Positions 1-5,637 of a stretch of 5,742 bases of DNA are shown piece by piece. The first letter of the stretch is position 1. Each line of letters starts with the position of its first letter. The notes under the pieces were generated by a model that worked only from the letters and a program-made list of their open reading frames with translations, had not been told where the DNA came from and did not search any database. A program made the translations under genes and the position numbers. This DNA is from an uncultured Collinsella sp. GTDB lineage: Bacteria > Actinomycetota > Coriobacteriia > Coriobacteriales > Coriobacteriaceae. The stretch lies in contig CABUUJ010000076.1 in NCBI GenBank assembly GCA_902494715.1, positions 1 to 5,742 of the forward strand, given 5' to 3'.

Positions 1-89
1 AGTTTGAGGGCGGCCGCCACGAGCGTCGCGTCAATCTCCTCAACGAGATCGACCACACGCGCGGACTCAAGGTCGTCGACGAGGCCTAA
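1..89 (+). CDS. rpiB: 3' end of probable ribose-5-phosphate isomerase B (partial)
   Basis: Only the last 28 codons lie in the window, read from position 3 and ending at a TAA at 87-89. The visible peptide begins FEGGRHERRVNLLNEID. The FEGGRH..RV pattern near the C-terminus is typical of the RpiB/LacAB family, whose members interconvert ribose-5-phosphate and ribulose-5-phosphate in the pentose phosphate pathway. The catalytic part of the protein is upstream of the window and cannot be inspected. A hairpin terminator follows 28 bases after the stop, so this gene is probably last in its transcription unit. Another member of the same sugar-phosphate isomerase family (LacA/LacB-like) is possible. 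Confidence 0.65.
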   Translation, partial: FEGGRHERRVNLLNEIDHTRGLKVVDEA

Positions 90-117
90 AGACCTACAAA
101 GCCATACGCTAACGCCA

Positions 118-156
118 GCCCCCCTCCGGAACACACATCCGGACGGGGGCTCTTTA
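118..156 (+). terminator. Rho-independent terminator of the upstream rpiB-like gene
   Basis: Arms 118-130 and 138-150 pair over 12 base pairs with one C/C mismatch (124/144) and a 7-base loop. The short T-rich stretch TCTTT follows at 151-155. The U tract is modest, but the stem is strong and lies just after the stop codon at 89. Confidence 0.75.
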
Positions 157-190
157 GTAGATTTCTAGGCGTTTACCAAAAATCTACTGG

Positions 191-227
191 AATAAAAAGG
201 GCGCCGCGGATGGAGTTCCGCGGCGCC
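191..227 (-). terminator. Rho-independent terminator of ndk
   Basis: An 11-bp perfect GC-rich stem (200-210 with 217-227) encloses a 6-base loop. On the - strand it is followed by CTTTTTATT (191-199), a good U tract. It lies 39 bases beyond the ndk stop codon. It sits tail to tail with the terminator at 118-156, so the two converging units are insulated from each other. Confidence 0.9.
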
Positions 228-266
228 AAAGCCACACGCTAACAGCTTTAAGGAGTCAAAGCTGGT

Positions 267-671
267 TTAGCCAAAGAAGCGCTTGATCTCGATCTCGGCG
301 TTCTCCAGGCAGTCGGAGCCATGAATCACGTTGGCGTTGACATCGACAGCGAAGTCGCCACGAATGGTGCCGGGGGCAGCATCAAGCGGGTTGGTAGCGC
401 CCATAAGGGTGCGCATCTTGGAGACAGCGGAGAGACCGGAAACGACCATCTTGACGACCGGACCGCTCGTCATAAAGTCACAGAGACCGCCAAAGAAGGG
501 CTTATCGGCCAGATGGGCGTAGTGCTCCTCGACGGTAGCGCGCTCGAGCGTGGTCATCTCCATGCGCTCGATGACAAGGCCGCTGCGCTCGATGCGAGCG
601 ACGATCTCGCCGATCTTGCGATCGCGCACGGCGTCGGGCTTAATCATGATGAAGGTCTTCTCGATAGCCAT
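267..671 (-). CDS. ndk: Nucleoside diphosphate kinase
   Basis: This 134-residue cytoplasmic enzyme moves the gamma phosphate of ATP onto other nucleoside diphosphates through a phosphohistidine, balancing the NTP and dNTP pools. The length is typical of a short bacterial Ndk. Visible family residues are K11 in IMIKPDAV, the KxR segment at K85-R87 followed by MGATNP, the PGTIRGDF stretch (100-107), N114, and the catalytic H117 in the VIHGSD signature. The signature usually reads HGSDS and here reads HGSDC, a mild substitution. The start at 671 is chosen because translation then begins MAIEKTF, as in the family. GAAAGG (679-684) lies 7 bases upstream of it. An in-frame ATG farther upstream (to 713) would add 14 residues unlike any Ndk. 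The gene has its own promoter candidate and terminator, so it is probably monocistronic. Confidence 0.97.
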   Translation of the reverse strand: MAIEKTFIMIKPDAVRDRKIGEIVARIERSGLVIERMEMTTLERATVEEHYAHLADKPFFGGLCDFMTSGPVVKMVVSGLSAVSKMRTLMGATNPLDAAPGTIRGDFAVDVNANVIHGSDCLENAEIEIKRFFG

Positions 672-734
672 AAGGTAGCCTTTCAAGTAGGTTCGCGCGT
701 GCCCAAGTCCCATTCCGGCACCCGCCTGGACTGC

Positions 735-763
735 ATCGTAACAGAGTTTTAGCTGCAGTTAAA
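735..763 (-). promoter_or_regulatory. Candidate promoter of ndk
   Basis: On the - strand the -10 element TACGAT (735-740) is preceded by TGT (741-743), an extended -10 (TGnTAnnAT). A weak -35 element TTTAAC (758-763) stands 17 bases away. The predicted 5' UTR is about 55-60 bases. It contains a small hairpin (699-703 with 717-721) before the ribosome binding site. Confidence 0.4.
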
Positions 764-836
764 CAAAAAGCTGTTTATTGAAACGCTGCAATTTATTAAA
801 GCGCTCCATATGTGTCACTTCTGTTTCGAAGCCCGA

Positions 837-965
837 TTAGAGTACCATCCGACCGCCCATCAACCGCACCGAACAGAGCAGGCGGTCGGTTGCCGCCCGC
901 GAACGTATCCCCTTCACAACCTGCCCAAAGGTCCTACAGAAGTTCTCGACAAGGCCCTCCCCCAT
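837..965 (-). other. Short open frame in the argH-ndk gap; coding status doubtful
   Basis: On the - strand an ATG at 963-965 opens a 42-residue frame closed by TAA at 837-839. The peptide starts MGEGLVENFCRTFGQVVKG and continues with an arginine-rich half. No Shine-Dalgarno precedes the ATG: the bases just upstream read TTTTGTTGCT and belong to the argH terminator tail. It uses AGG, ATA and CGG codons that are uncommon in the neighbouring genes. It therefore looks less like a normal gene than like non-coding or repeated DNA that happens to be open. I do not recognise a function. The segment contains the inverted repeat at 849-889. Confidence 0.25.
849..889. repeat. 9-bp perfect inverted repeat in the argH-ndk intergenic region
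   Basis: CCGACCGCC (849-857) and GGCGGTCGG (881-889) are exact reverse complements separated by 23 bases. No T tract follows on either strand, so this is not a Rho-independent terminator. It could be part of a dispersed intergenic element or of a structured RNA. It lies between the argH terminator and the ndk promoter. Confidence 0.6.
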
Positions 966-970
966 AGCAA

Positions 971-1005
971 CAAAATACGGGCGCCCGCAACAGCAGACGC
1001 CCGTA
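971..1005 (-). terminator. Rho-independent terminator of argH
   Basis: TACGGGCG (976-983) pairs with CGCCCGTA (998-1005) over 8 bp with a 14-base loop. On the - strand the stem is followed by TTTTG (971-975) and then TTGC. It lies 49 bases past the argH stop codon. Confidence 0.75.
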
Positions 1006-1054
1006 AACAAAAACAATTTATCAATACATGGCCAAAACGGCTTCAGCCAAACCC

Positions 1055-2485
1055 CTACTTTACCCCGTGGCCCATTTCGACGACCTTGGTCAGCGATCCA
1101 AACACGCCTTTGTCGGCCTCAAGCTGTGCCTCGGCACGCTGCAGCTGCACGGCAACGGCGGCAGGGGCGGTGCCGCCCTCGGTCGTGCGCGCGGCGACAA
1201 TCGACGGGATGTCGAGCGCCTCGGTAATGTCGTGCTCAAAGAGCGGGCTCGCCTCCTGGAACACCTCAAACGGCAGGTCCTCAAGGTTGCAGCCGCGCTT
1301 CTCACACATCAGGACCAAATGGCCCACCACGGCATGTGCCTCGCGGAACGGCAGGCCACGCTTGGCCAGGTAATCGGCAACATCGGTGGCGGCAAGGTGC
1401 CCCACGCCGCACTCGCGCGCCATGGCATCCTCGTTGACGGTCCAGGTCGAAATCATACCGGCCATAACGGACAGGCACTGCATGAGCGTATGGGCGGTAT
1501 CGAGGGCGCCCTCCTTGTCCTCCTGCAAGTCCTTGTTATAAGCAAGCGGCAGGCCCTTCATGGTCACGAGCAGCTGCACCAGGTTGCCATAGACTCGGCC
1601 GCTCTTGCCGCGGATAAGCTCGGCAAAGTCGGGATTCTTCTTCTGCGGCATGATGGACGAGCCGGTGGAGTAGGAGTCGGAAAGCGTGATAAAGCCAAAT
1701 TCGGAGCTCGACCACAGCACGATCTCCTCGGAAAGACGCGACAGGTGCATGGCCATGACGGAGCCGGCGTAATGCAGATCGAGCAGGAAATCACGGTCGG
1801 AAACCGCATCGAGCGAGTTGGGAATCACACCCGCAAAGCCAAGTTCGGCAGCCGTCATCTGACGATCGAGCGGATAGCTCGTACCGGCAAGAGCGGCAGC
1901 ACCCAACGGGCAGTTGTCGGCGGCATCAAAGGCGGCCTTCAGGCGTGTAAAGTCGCGCGCGAACATCCAGGAATACGCCAGCAGATGATGCGACAGCAGC
2001 ACGGGCTGAGCGTGCTGCATGTGCGTATAGCCCGGCAGAATCACCTTGTCGTACTTCTTGGCCGCATCCACCAGCACATGGTGCAGTTCAAGATTGGCCT
2101 CCATGAGCTCCTTGGCCAGCGCCTTGACGCCCAGGCGCGTATCGGTCGCAACCTGGTCGTTGCGCGAACGCCCGGTATGCAGGCGCTTGCCGGCCTCGCC
2201 GATGCGGCGCGTCAGCTCGCTCTCGATGGACATATGAATGTCCTCGTCGTTGATGTCGAAGGTGAAGTTGCCGGCATCGATATCCTGTTCGATTCCGGTC
2301 AGGCCCTCGGCAATCGCCTGCTCGTCCTCGGCGCTGATAATGCCCTGGGCCGCCAGCATCTTGGCATGTGCCTTAGATCCGGCGATATCCTGCTTATAGA
2401 GATGTTTGTCGACCGGCAGCGACGCGCCAAACTCCTGCGTGACCTCGGCCACGCCCGCCTCAAAACGACCGCCCCAAAGAGCCAT
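1055..2485 (-). CDS. argH: Argininosuccinate lyase
   Basis: This 476-residue cytoplasmic enzyme cleaves argininosuccinate to arginine and fumarate, the last step of arginine synthesis, and belongs to the fumarase/aspartase superfamily. Family landmarks in order are the N-terminal WGGRFE (4-9), GRSRNDQVATD (105-115), GYTHMQHAQP with the conserved His155 (152-161), the flexible-loop signature GSSIMPQKKNP (275-285) with its serines, and GGTAPAAV (437-444) near the C-terminus. All are intact and the length is only slightly above the usual 455-470. The start at 2485 gives MALWGGRFE and is preceded by AAAGGGGA at about 8 bases. In-frame starts farther upstream (2503, 2518) would add residues that do not resemble the family and would run through this ribosome binding site. 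It lies downstream of the small ORF and of argG on the same strand and is followed by its own terminator. I see no clear promoter in the 117 bases before it. Confidence 0.97.
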   Translation of the reverse strand: MALWGGRFEAGVAEVTQEFGASLPVDKHLYKQDIAGSKAHAKMLAAQGIISAEDEQAIAEGLTGIEQDIDAGNFTFDINDEDIHMSIESELTRRIGEAGKRLHTGRSRNDQVATDTRLGVKALAKELMEANLELHHVLVDAAKKYDKVILPGYTHMQHAQPVLLSHHLLAYSWMFARDFTRLKAAFDAADNCPLGAAALAGTSYPLDRQMTAAELGFAGVIPNSLDAVSDRDFLLDLHYAGSVMAMHLSRLSEEIVLWSSSEFGFITLSDSYSTGSSIMPQKKNPDFAELIRGKSGRVYGNLVQLLVTMKGLPLAYNKDLQEDKEGALDTAHTLMQCLSVMAGMISTWTVNEDAMARECGVGHLAATDVADYLAKRGLPFREAHAVVGHLVLMCEKRGCNLEDLPFEVFQEASPLFEHDITEALDIPSIVAARTTEGGTAPAAVAVQLQRAEAQLEADKGVFGSLTKVVEMGHGVK

Positions 2486-2602
2486 GGAACCGTCCCCTTT
2501 CATCAAATACCAAAACAAGCGCCCAAAGCAATGCGCCCTGTCGCTAAAGCGATTTTCAACCGCTAGTTTTACACACTCCCTGCCGTGCGCTGGGCCATGT
2601 AG

Positions 2603-2773
2603 CTAATTTGCAAAGAAGTGACGCACCATGCACTTGGCGCCCAACGTCTCCCTCCGGATGTTGCCCTGCGAATCATCGATCCAGGCCTTCAGGCTCATAG
2701 GGACGTCCTCGACCTTTGCAGCATCGAACTCGGGCACGAGGGCAAGTAAAGCATGCGCGATAGCATTGAGCAT
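2603..2773 (-). CDS. Small hypothetical protein between argG and argH (56 residues)
   Basis: I do not recognise this protein. The frame runs from ATG (2771-2773) to TAG (2603-2605). It begins MLNAIAHALLALVPEF, a short amphipathic or hydrophobic stretch, then has an acidic and polar middle, SLKAWIDDSQGNIRRE, and a basic, aromatic end, MVRHFFAN. It is too short and too charged to be an obvious membrane protein, and no cysteine pair or known motif is visible. Support for translation comes from GAGGAG on the - strand placed 8 bases before the ATG, and from a codon mix like that of the flanking genes. It lies 117 bases upstream of argH and 233 bases downstream of argG on the same strand. Cotranscription with argH is plausible, so a role linked to arginine metabolism is possible but is only inferred from position. 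Confidence 0.6.
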   Translation of the reverse strand: MLNAIAHALLALVPEFDAAKVEDVPMSLKAWIDDSQGNIRRETLGAKCMVRHFFAN

Positions 2774-2823
2774 AATGGATACTCCTCATATATATAGGCG
2801 CAGAGCCGCCAAATTGATAGAAG

Positions 2824-2853
2824 GAGCCCCGCCGGACAACCCCGGCGGGGCTC
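2824..2853 (-). terminator. Strong hairpin after argG; possible leaky terminator
   Basis: A perfect 12-bp GC-rich stem (2824-2835 with 2842-2853) has a 6-base loop. On the - strand it is followed by CTTCTATCAATTT rather than a clean U run, so termination may be partial. It lies 153 bases past the argG stop codon and 50 bases before the small ORF. A second small hairpin (2861-2865 with 2870-2874) lies just before it. An RNA-stabilising or processing hairpin between the operon genes is the alternative. Confidence 0.55.
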
Positions 2854-3006
2854 GGACTCAGCCGCAGACGCGGCATCATATATGCGGGCGGAACGTAGGG
2901 GTCACCGATGTTAAGAAGTGTCAGCAAGCATAACGAAAGGTAGGGACCCCGTGCGCCCGTTATGTATCACGCGGATGGGCCGCGCGAATACCAAGGAAAG
3001 GAGGCG

Positions 3007-4233
3007 CTAGGCCTGGACGGCAGCGGAGCTGGGGCCCTGGACCTTAGCCCACGTCTTGAGCGACAGCGTATCGATCTCGATAAAGCCGGCGCTGGCCTTC
3101 TCGTCAAACGTGGTGTCGCGGTCGTAGGTGGCCAGGCCGTAGTCGTAGAGGCTGAAGGGGCTCTTGCGGCCGACGACATGGCAGTTGCCCTTAAAGAACT
3201 TCAGACGGACGGTGCCGGTCACGAACTTCTGGGTGTCGGCCATAAAAGCGTCGAGCGCGTTTTTGAGCGGGCTGTACCACTGGCCGTTGTACACGGCGGT
3301 GGCCCAATCCTGCTCGAGCTTAATCTTAGTCTTGAGCAGGTCGCCCTCGACGCAAATGTCCTCGAGCGCCTTGTGGGCGGTGATGAGCGTCAGGGCACCG
3401 GGAACCTCATAGCACTCGCGGCTCTTGAGGCCCACCAGACGATCCTCAACCAGGTCGAGACGGCCAAAGCCGTTGTCGCCCGAAATCTTGTTGAGGGCGA
3501 TGACGATCTCGGAGAGTTTCATCTTCTTGCCGTCGACGGCGACGGGCTTGCCGGCCTCAAACTCAATCTCGGTATACGTCGGGGTGTCCGGCGTGTCCTC
3601 CGGATTCTTGGTCATAACCCAAGCGTCGTCGAGCGGCTCGTTCCAGGGATCCTCCAGGTGGCCGCACTCAATGGCACGACCCCACAGGTTGTCGTCGATG
3701 GAATAGGGGTTGTCGTTGGCACCCTCGGGAACCGGCACGTTATGGGCGTGAGCGTAGGCGACCTCGTCGGGACGGCACTTCAGATCCCACTCGCGAACCG
3801 GAGCGATAACCTTAAGCTCGGGGTCGAGGGCCTTGACGGCAGCCTCAAAACGAACCTGGTCGTTACCCTTGCCGGTGCAGCCGTGGGCGACGTAGGTCGC
3901 GCCAAACTCGTGAGCGACCTCGACAAGCTTCTTGGCGAGCAGCGGGCGAGACAGAGCGGAGAGCAGCGGGTACTTGTTCTCGTACATGGAGTTTGCGGCG
4001 ATGGCCTTAGTCAGGAACTCATCGGAGAACTCGTCACGCAGGTCGAGCACCTGGCAATCGAGAACGCCCAGGTCGAGCGCCTTCTGCTTCTTGGCATCCA
4101 GGCCGGTCTCCTCCTGGCCCACGTTGCCGCAGACGCAAACGACATCGAGATTCTTCTCGTCCTGGAGCCACTTGACACATACGGATGTATCAAGACCACC
4201 GGAATATGCGAGAACGACTTTTTCCTTGCTCAT
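3007..4233 (-). CDS. argG: Argininosuccinate synthase
   Basis: This 408-residue cytoplasmic enzyme condenses citrulline and aspartate with ATP to give argininosuccinate, AMP and pyrophosphate. It is a type I ArgG of the usual length (about 400). Landmarks are the PP-loop AYSGGLDTSV (9-18), which grips ATP pyrophosphate, the AHGCTGKGNDQVRFE signature (116-130), and the NPYSIDDNLWGRAIECGHLEDP segment around 175-196. The C-terminal tail, SLKTWAKVQGPSSAAVQA, belongs to the oligomerisation region. The start at 4233 gives MSKEKVVLAYSGG and has GAAAGGA (4241-4247) 7 bases upstream. The in-frame ATG at 4284 would add 17 residues across this ribosome binding site and is rejected. All twelve arginine codons are CGT or CGC. 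A long untranslated leader carrying an arginine-rich ORF precedes the gene, which suggests control by arginine supply. Confidence 0.98.
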   Translation of the reverse strand: MSKEKVVLAYSGGLDTSVCVKWLQDEKNLDVVCVCGNVGQEETGLDAKKQKALDLGVLDCQVLDLRDEFSDEFLTKAIAANSMYENKYPLLSALSRPLLAKKLVEVAHEFGATYVAHGCTGKGNDQVRFEAAVKALDPELKVIAPVREWDLKCRPDEVAYAHAHNVPVPEGANDNPYSIDDNLWGRAIECGHLEDPWNEPLDDAWVMTKNPEDTPDTPTYTEIEFEAGKPVAVDGKKMKLSEIVIALNKISGDNGFGRLDLVEDRLVGLKSRECYEVPGALTLITAHKALEDICVEGDLLKTKIKLEQDWATAVYNGQWYSPLKNALDAFMADTQKFVTGTVRLKFFKGNCHVVGRKSPFSLYDYGLATYDRDTTFDEKASAGFIEIDTLSLKTWAKVQGPSSAAVQA

Positions 4234-4320
4234 GGCTGTTTCCTTTCGCCCTTGGTAGCTAGTTAGAACATCGGTCAGTTGCAAGTCATTTCAAGGTCGA
4301 ATACCGTGCAATATCAGGTT

Positions 4321-4446
4321 AAATAGCAATAATCAGCACATACATGCCCTAGAAACATGCAGCAATGTCGTGCTAAAACCCAACGACCTCAAAATGACTC
4401 TGTTGAGGCAATTCGCCCCATGCGGACAGAGACGATTGTTATCGTC
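4321..4446 (-). promoter_or_regulatory. Candidate arginine attenuator of argG: alternative hairpins after the leader ORF
   Basis: Four pairings are visible on the - strand RNA. Hairpin A (4431-4436 with 4441-4446, 4-base loop) overlaps the last arginine codons and the stop of the leader ORF. Hairpin B pairs 4426-4431 with 4398-4403 and is continued inside by 4415-4419 with 4405-4409 (one G-U). Hairpin C (4403-4408 with 4387-4392, 6 bp, 10-base loop) reuses the 3' half of B, so B and C exclude each other, as an antiterminator and terminator would. C is followed by UCGUUGGGUUUU, a poor U tract. Hairpin D (4370-4376 with 4333-4339, inner stem 4356-4361 with 4341-4346) is followed by the U-rich UUAUUGCUAUUU and may be the real terminator. 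No folding energy was computed. The arrangement resembles his or trp attenuation but is inferred. Confidence 0.5.
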
Positions 4447-4513
4447 GTCGGGAAATTGCGCGCTGGCGTCGGATGGCATTGTCTGCAGTAGTGATGATCT
4501 TTACGAACTGCAT
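4439..4513 (-). CDS. Putative arginine-rich leader peptide upstream of argG (24 residues)
   Basis: ATG (4511-4513) to TAA (4439-4441) encodes a 24-residue peptide. It starts MQFVKIITTADNAI and ends RRQRAISRRR, so six of the last ten residues are arginine. An almost ideal Shine-Dalgarno, GAAAGGAG (4520-4527 read on the - strand), stands 6 bases before the ATG. Four of the six arginine codons are CGA, including three in a row directly before the stop, whereas argG uses no CGA among its twelve arginines. The ORF lies 205 bases upstream of the argG start codon and runs straight into a set of competing hairpins. Leader peptides rich in the end-product amino acid are the hallmark of ribosome-mediated attenuation, so I infer that stalling at these codons, when charged tRNA-Arg is scarce, raises argG expression. 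A nascent-chain arrest peptide is the main alternative. Confidence 0.75.
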   Translation of the reverse strand: MQFVKIITTADNAIRRQRAISRRR

Positions 4514-4544
4514 CTGCCTCTCCTTTCACCTATCGCCGGGCGCA

Positions 4545-4550
4545 ATTCTA
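4545..4550 (-). promoter_or_regulatory. Candidate -10 element for the argG leader transcript
   Basis: On the - strand TAGAAT matches five of six positions of TATAAT. It would start transcription about 10-15 bases before the leader ORF's Shine-Dalgarno. No good -35 hexamer lies at the normal distance. A second, weaker candidate lies upstream: TTGCGC (4639-4644) and TAATAT (4617-4622) spaced by 16 bases, beside the small palindrome TCGCT..AGCGA. I could not decide between them. Confidence 0.3.
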
Positions 4551-4698
4551 ATATCGTAAACGGTACCTTTTCCTCGGTAAGCGGCTCATTCGCCGTCTCC
4601 GTTTTCGATGTTCGCTATATTACGATAAAGTGCTCGCTGCGCAAGCGACAAATTCAAATTTCTGAAAAGTTTTTTCATTAGTTTGTGAATTGCAGTGC

Positions 4699-4727
4699 AA
4701 ATACGCACCATTCCTGCGAAAATACGC
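4699..4727 (+). repeat. Direct repeat AAATACGC, 21 bp apart, upstream of the HAD gene
   Basis: AAATACGC occurs at 4699-4706 and again at 4720-4727. The copies are in similar context (TGCAAATACGC and TGCGAAAATACGC), and their starts are 21 bases apart, two helical turns. They lie 60-90 bases before the HAD start codon, where an operator or activator site would fit. I see no convincing -35/-10 pair on the + strand in this region, so the promoter of the HAD gene remains unlocated. Confidence 0.3.
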
Positions 4728-4787
4728 TCGATTACATAGCAGAGGGTCATTACGCCCGAAACAATCTGGAAACGGAAAGGCGCATTT

Positions 4788-5615
4788 ATGCAGACTTATG
4801 AATCAGACGCCAACATCGGCAACATTAAACTCATCGCCGTCGACATGGACAAGACGCTGCTCACCGACGAGCGCGTGTTGCCGCAGGGTCTTGATGAGCG
4901 CCTGGACAAGCTCGCCGACGCCGGCATCGTATTCTGCCCCGCCAGCGGACGTCCCGCCCCCAAGCTCGAGGAGATGTTCGAGGGCATCAAGGACCGCCTC
5001 GCCTTTTGTCCCGATAACGGAGCGTGTGTGATCTATCGCGGCAGCTATATCTATAAGAGCACTATCGACGTAGAGCTGTACCAGCAGGTCTTGAGCCGCG
5101 CCTCAGAGGATTCTCGCGCTGTCCCCGTCCTGTGCTGCTTCGACGAGTTCTACGTGCTTGCCCGCGACCATCAATACCACGACGAGATCAGCGTGTACTA
5201 CAACACGATCAACTACGTCGACAGCTTTGAGGGCATTGATATCGAGTCCAACAAGATCTCGATCTTCTTCCCCGGCTATGACGCCGAGCCCGCGTTTCGC
5301 GAGACCTATAGCCCCGAGTTCTCGGACAAGCTCTACGTCACCAACGCCGGGCGCGAGTGGATCGACTTCATGAACCTGGGCGTCGACAAGGGCGCCGGCG
5401 TCGCGCACCTGTGCGAGCACCTGGGAATCGATATTGCCGACGCCGCTGCCGTGGGCGATACCTACAACGACATCCCCATGCTCGAGCGCGTCGGCCACAG
5501 CTTTATCGTGGACAATGCCGAGGAGCACATGAACGCGCATGCTAAGTGGCGCATTCCGAGCAACAACGACGGGGGCGTACTGACGCTCATCGACGCCATC
5601 TTGGCGGCTCAATAG
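4788..5615 (+). CDS. Cof-type HAD-superfamily phosphatase
   Basis: This is a 275-residue cytoplasmic hydrolase of the HAD superfamily, Cof/subclass IIB. Such enzymes remove phosphate from small molecules such as sugar phosphates, nucleotides or pyridoxal phosphate; the substrate cannot be read from sequence. All four catalytic motifs are present: motif I AVDMDKTLL (17-25) with nucleophile D19 and acid/base D21, motif II PASGR with S53, motif III lysine K201 in VDKGAG, and motif IV VGDTYNDIPML with D224 and D228 for magnesium. The cap domain lies between motifs II and III (roughly 80-190), as in type IIB members. Motif I has K where DxDGT usually has G. GGAAAGG (4774-4780) lies 7 bases before the ATG. 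It is divergent from argG and followed by a terminator, so it is probably monocistronic. Confidence 0.92.
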   Translation: MQTYESDANIGNIKLIAVDMDKTLLTDERVLPQGLDERLDKLADAGIVFCPASGRPAPKLEEMFEGIKDRLAFCPDNGACVIYRGSYIYKSTIDVELYQQVLSRASEDSRAVPVLCCFDEFYVLARDHQYHDEISVYYNTINYVDSFEGIDIESNKISIFFPGYDAEPAFRETYSPEFSDKLYVTNAGREWIDFMNLGVDKGAGVAHLCEHLGIDIADAAAVGDTYNDIPMLERVGHSFIVDNAEEHMNAHAKWRIPSNNDGGVLTLIDAILAAQ

Positions 5616-5637
5616 CCGTCCCATCGGGCCTGGCTGG

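Noticed and set aside
321..752. + strand open frame opposite ndk
   Set aside because: It is antisense to ndk, has no recognised motif, and runs past the ndk promoter.
1028..2566. Long + strand open frame of 512 codons opposite argH
   Set aside because: It is the antisense shadow of argH, a common result of G+C-rich codon use. It has no recognisable domain, while the opposite strand carries every ArgH motif.
2673..2927. - strand frame of 84 codons with a TTG start overlapping the small ORF
   Set aside because: It runs through the GC hairpin at 2824-2853 and has no ribosome binding site. The 56-residue ORF in another frame has a clear one.
2962..4266. Long + strand open frame of 434 codons opposite argG
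   Set aside because: It is an antisense shadow of argG with low-complexity Gly/Val/Leu content and no family motif.
4270..4332. Possible ArgR box upstream of argG
   Set aside because: The segment reading TTGCACGGTATTC on the - strand (near 4297-4309) only loosely resembles half of an ARG box and has no matching second half, so I do not call an operator.
4370..4681. + strand open frame of 103 codons in the argG-HAD intergenic region
   Set aside because: It has no convincing ribosome binding site and a mixed composition, and it overlaps the better supported leader ORF and hairpins on the other strand.
5103..5624. - strand open frame opposite the HAD gene
   Set aside because: It is a shadow frame. 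The + strand carries all four HAD motifs and a ribosome binding site.
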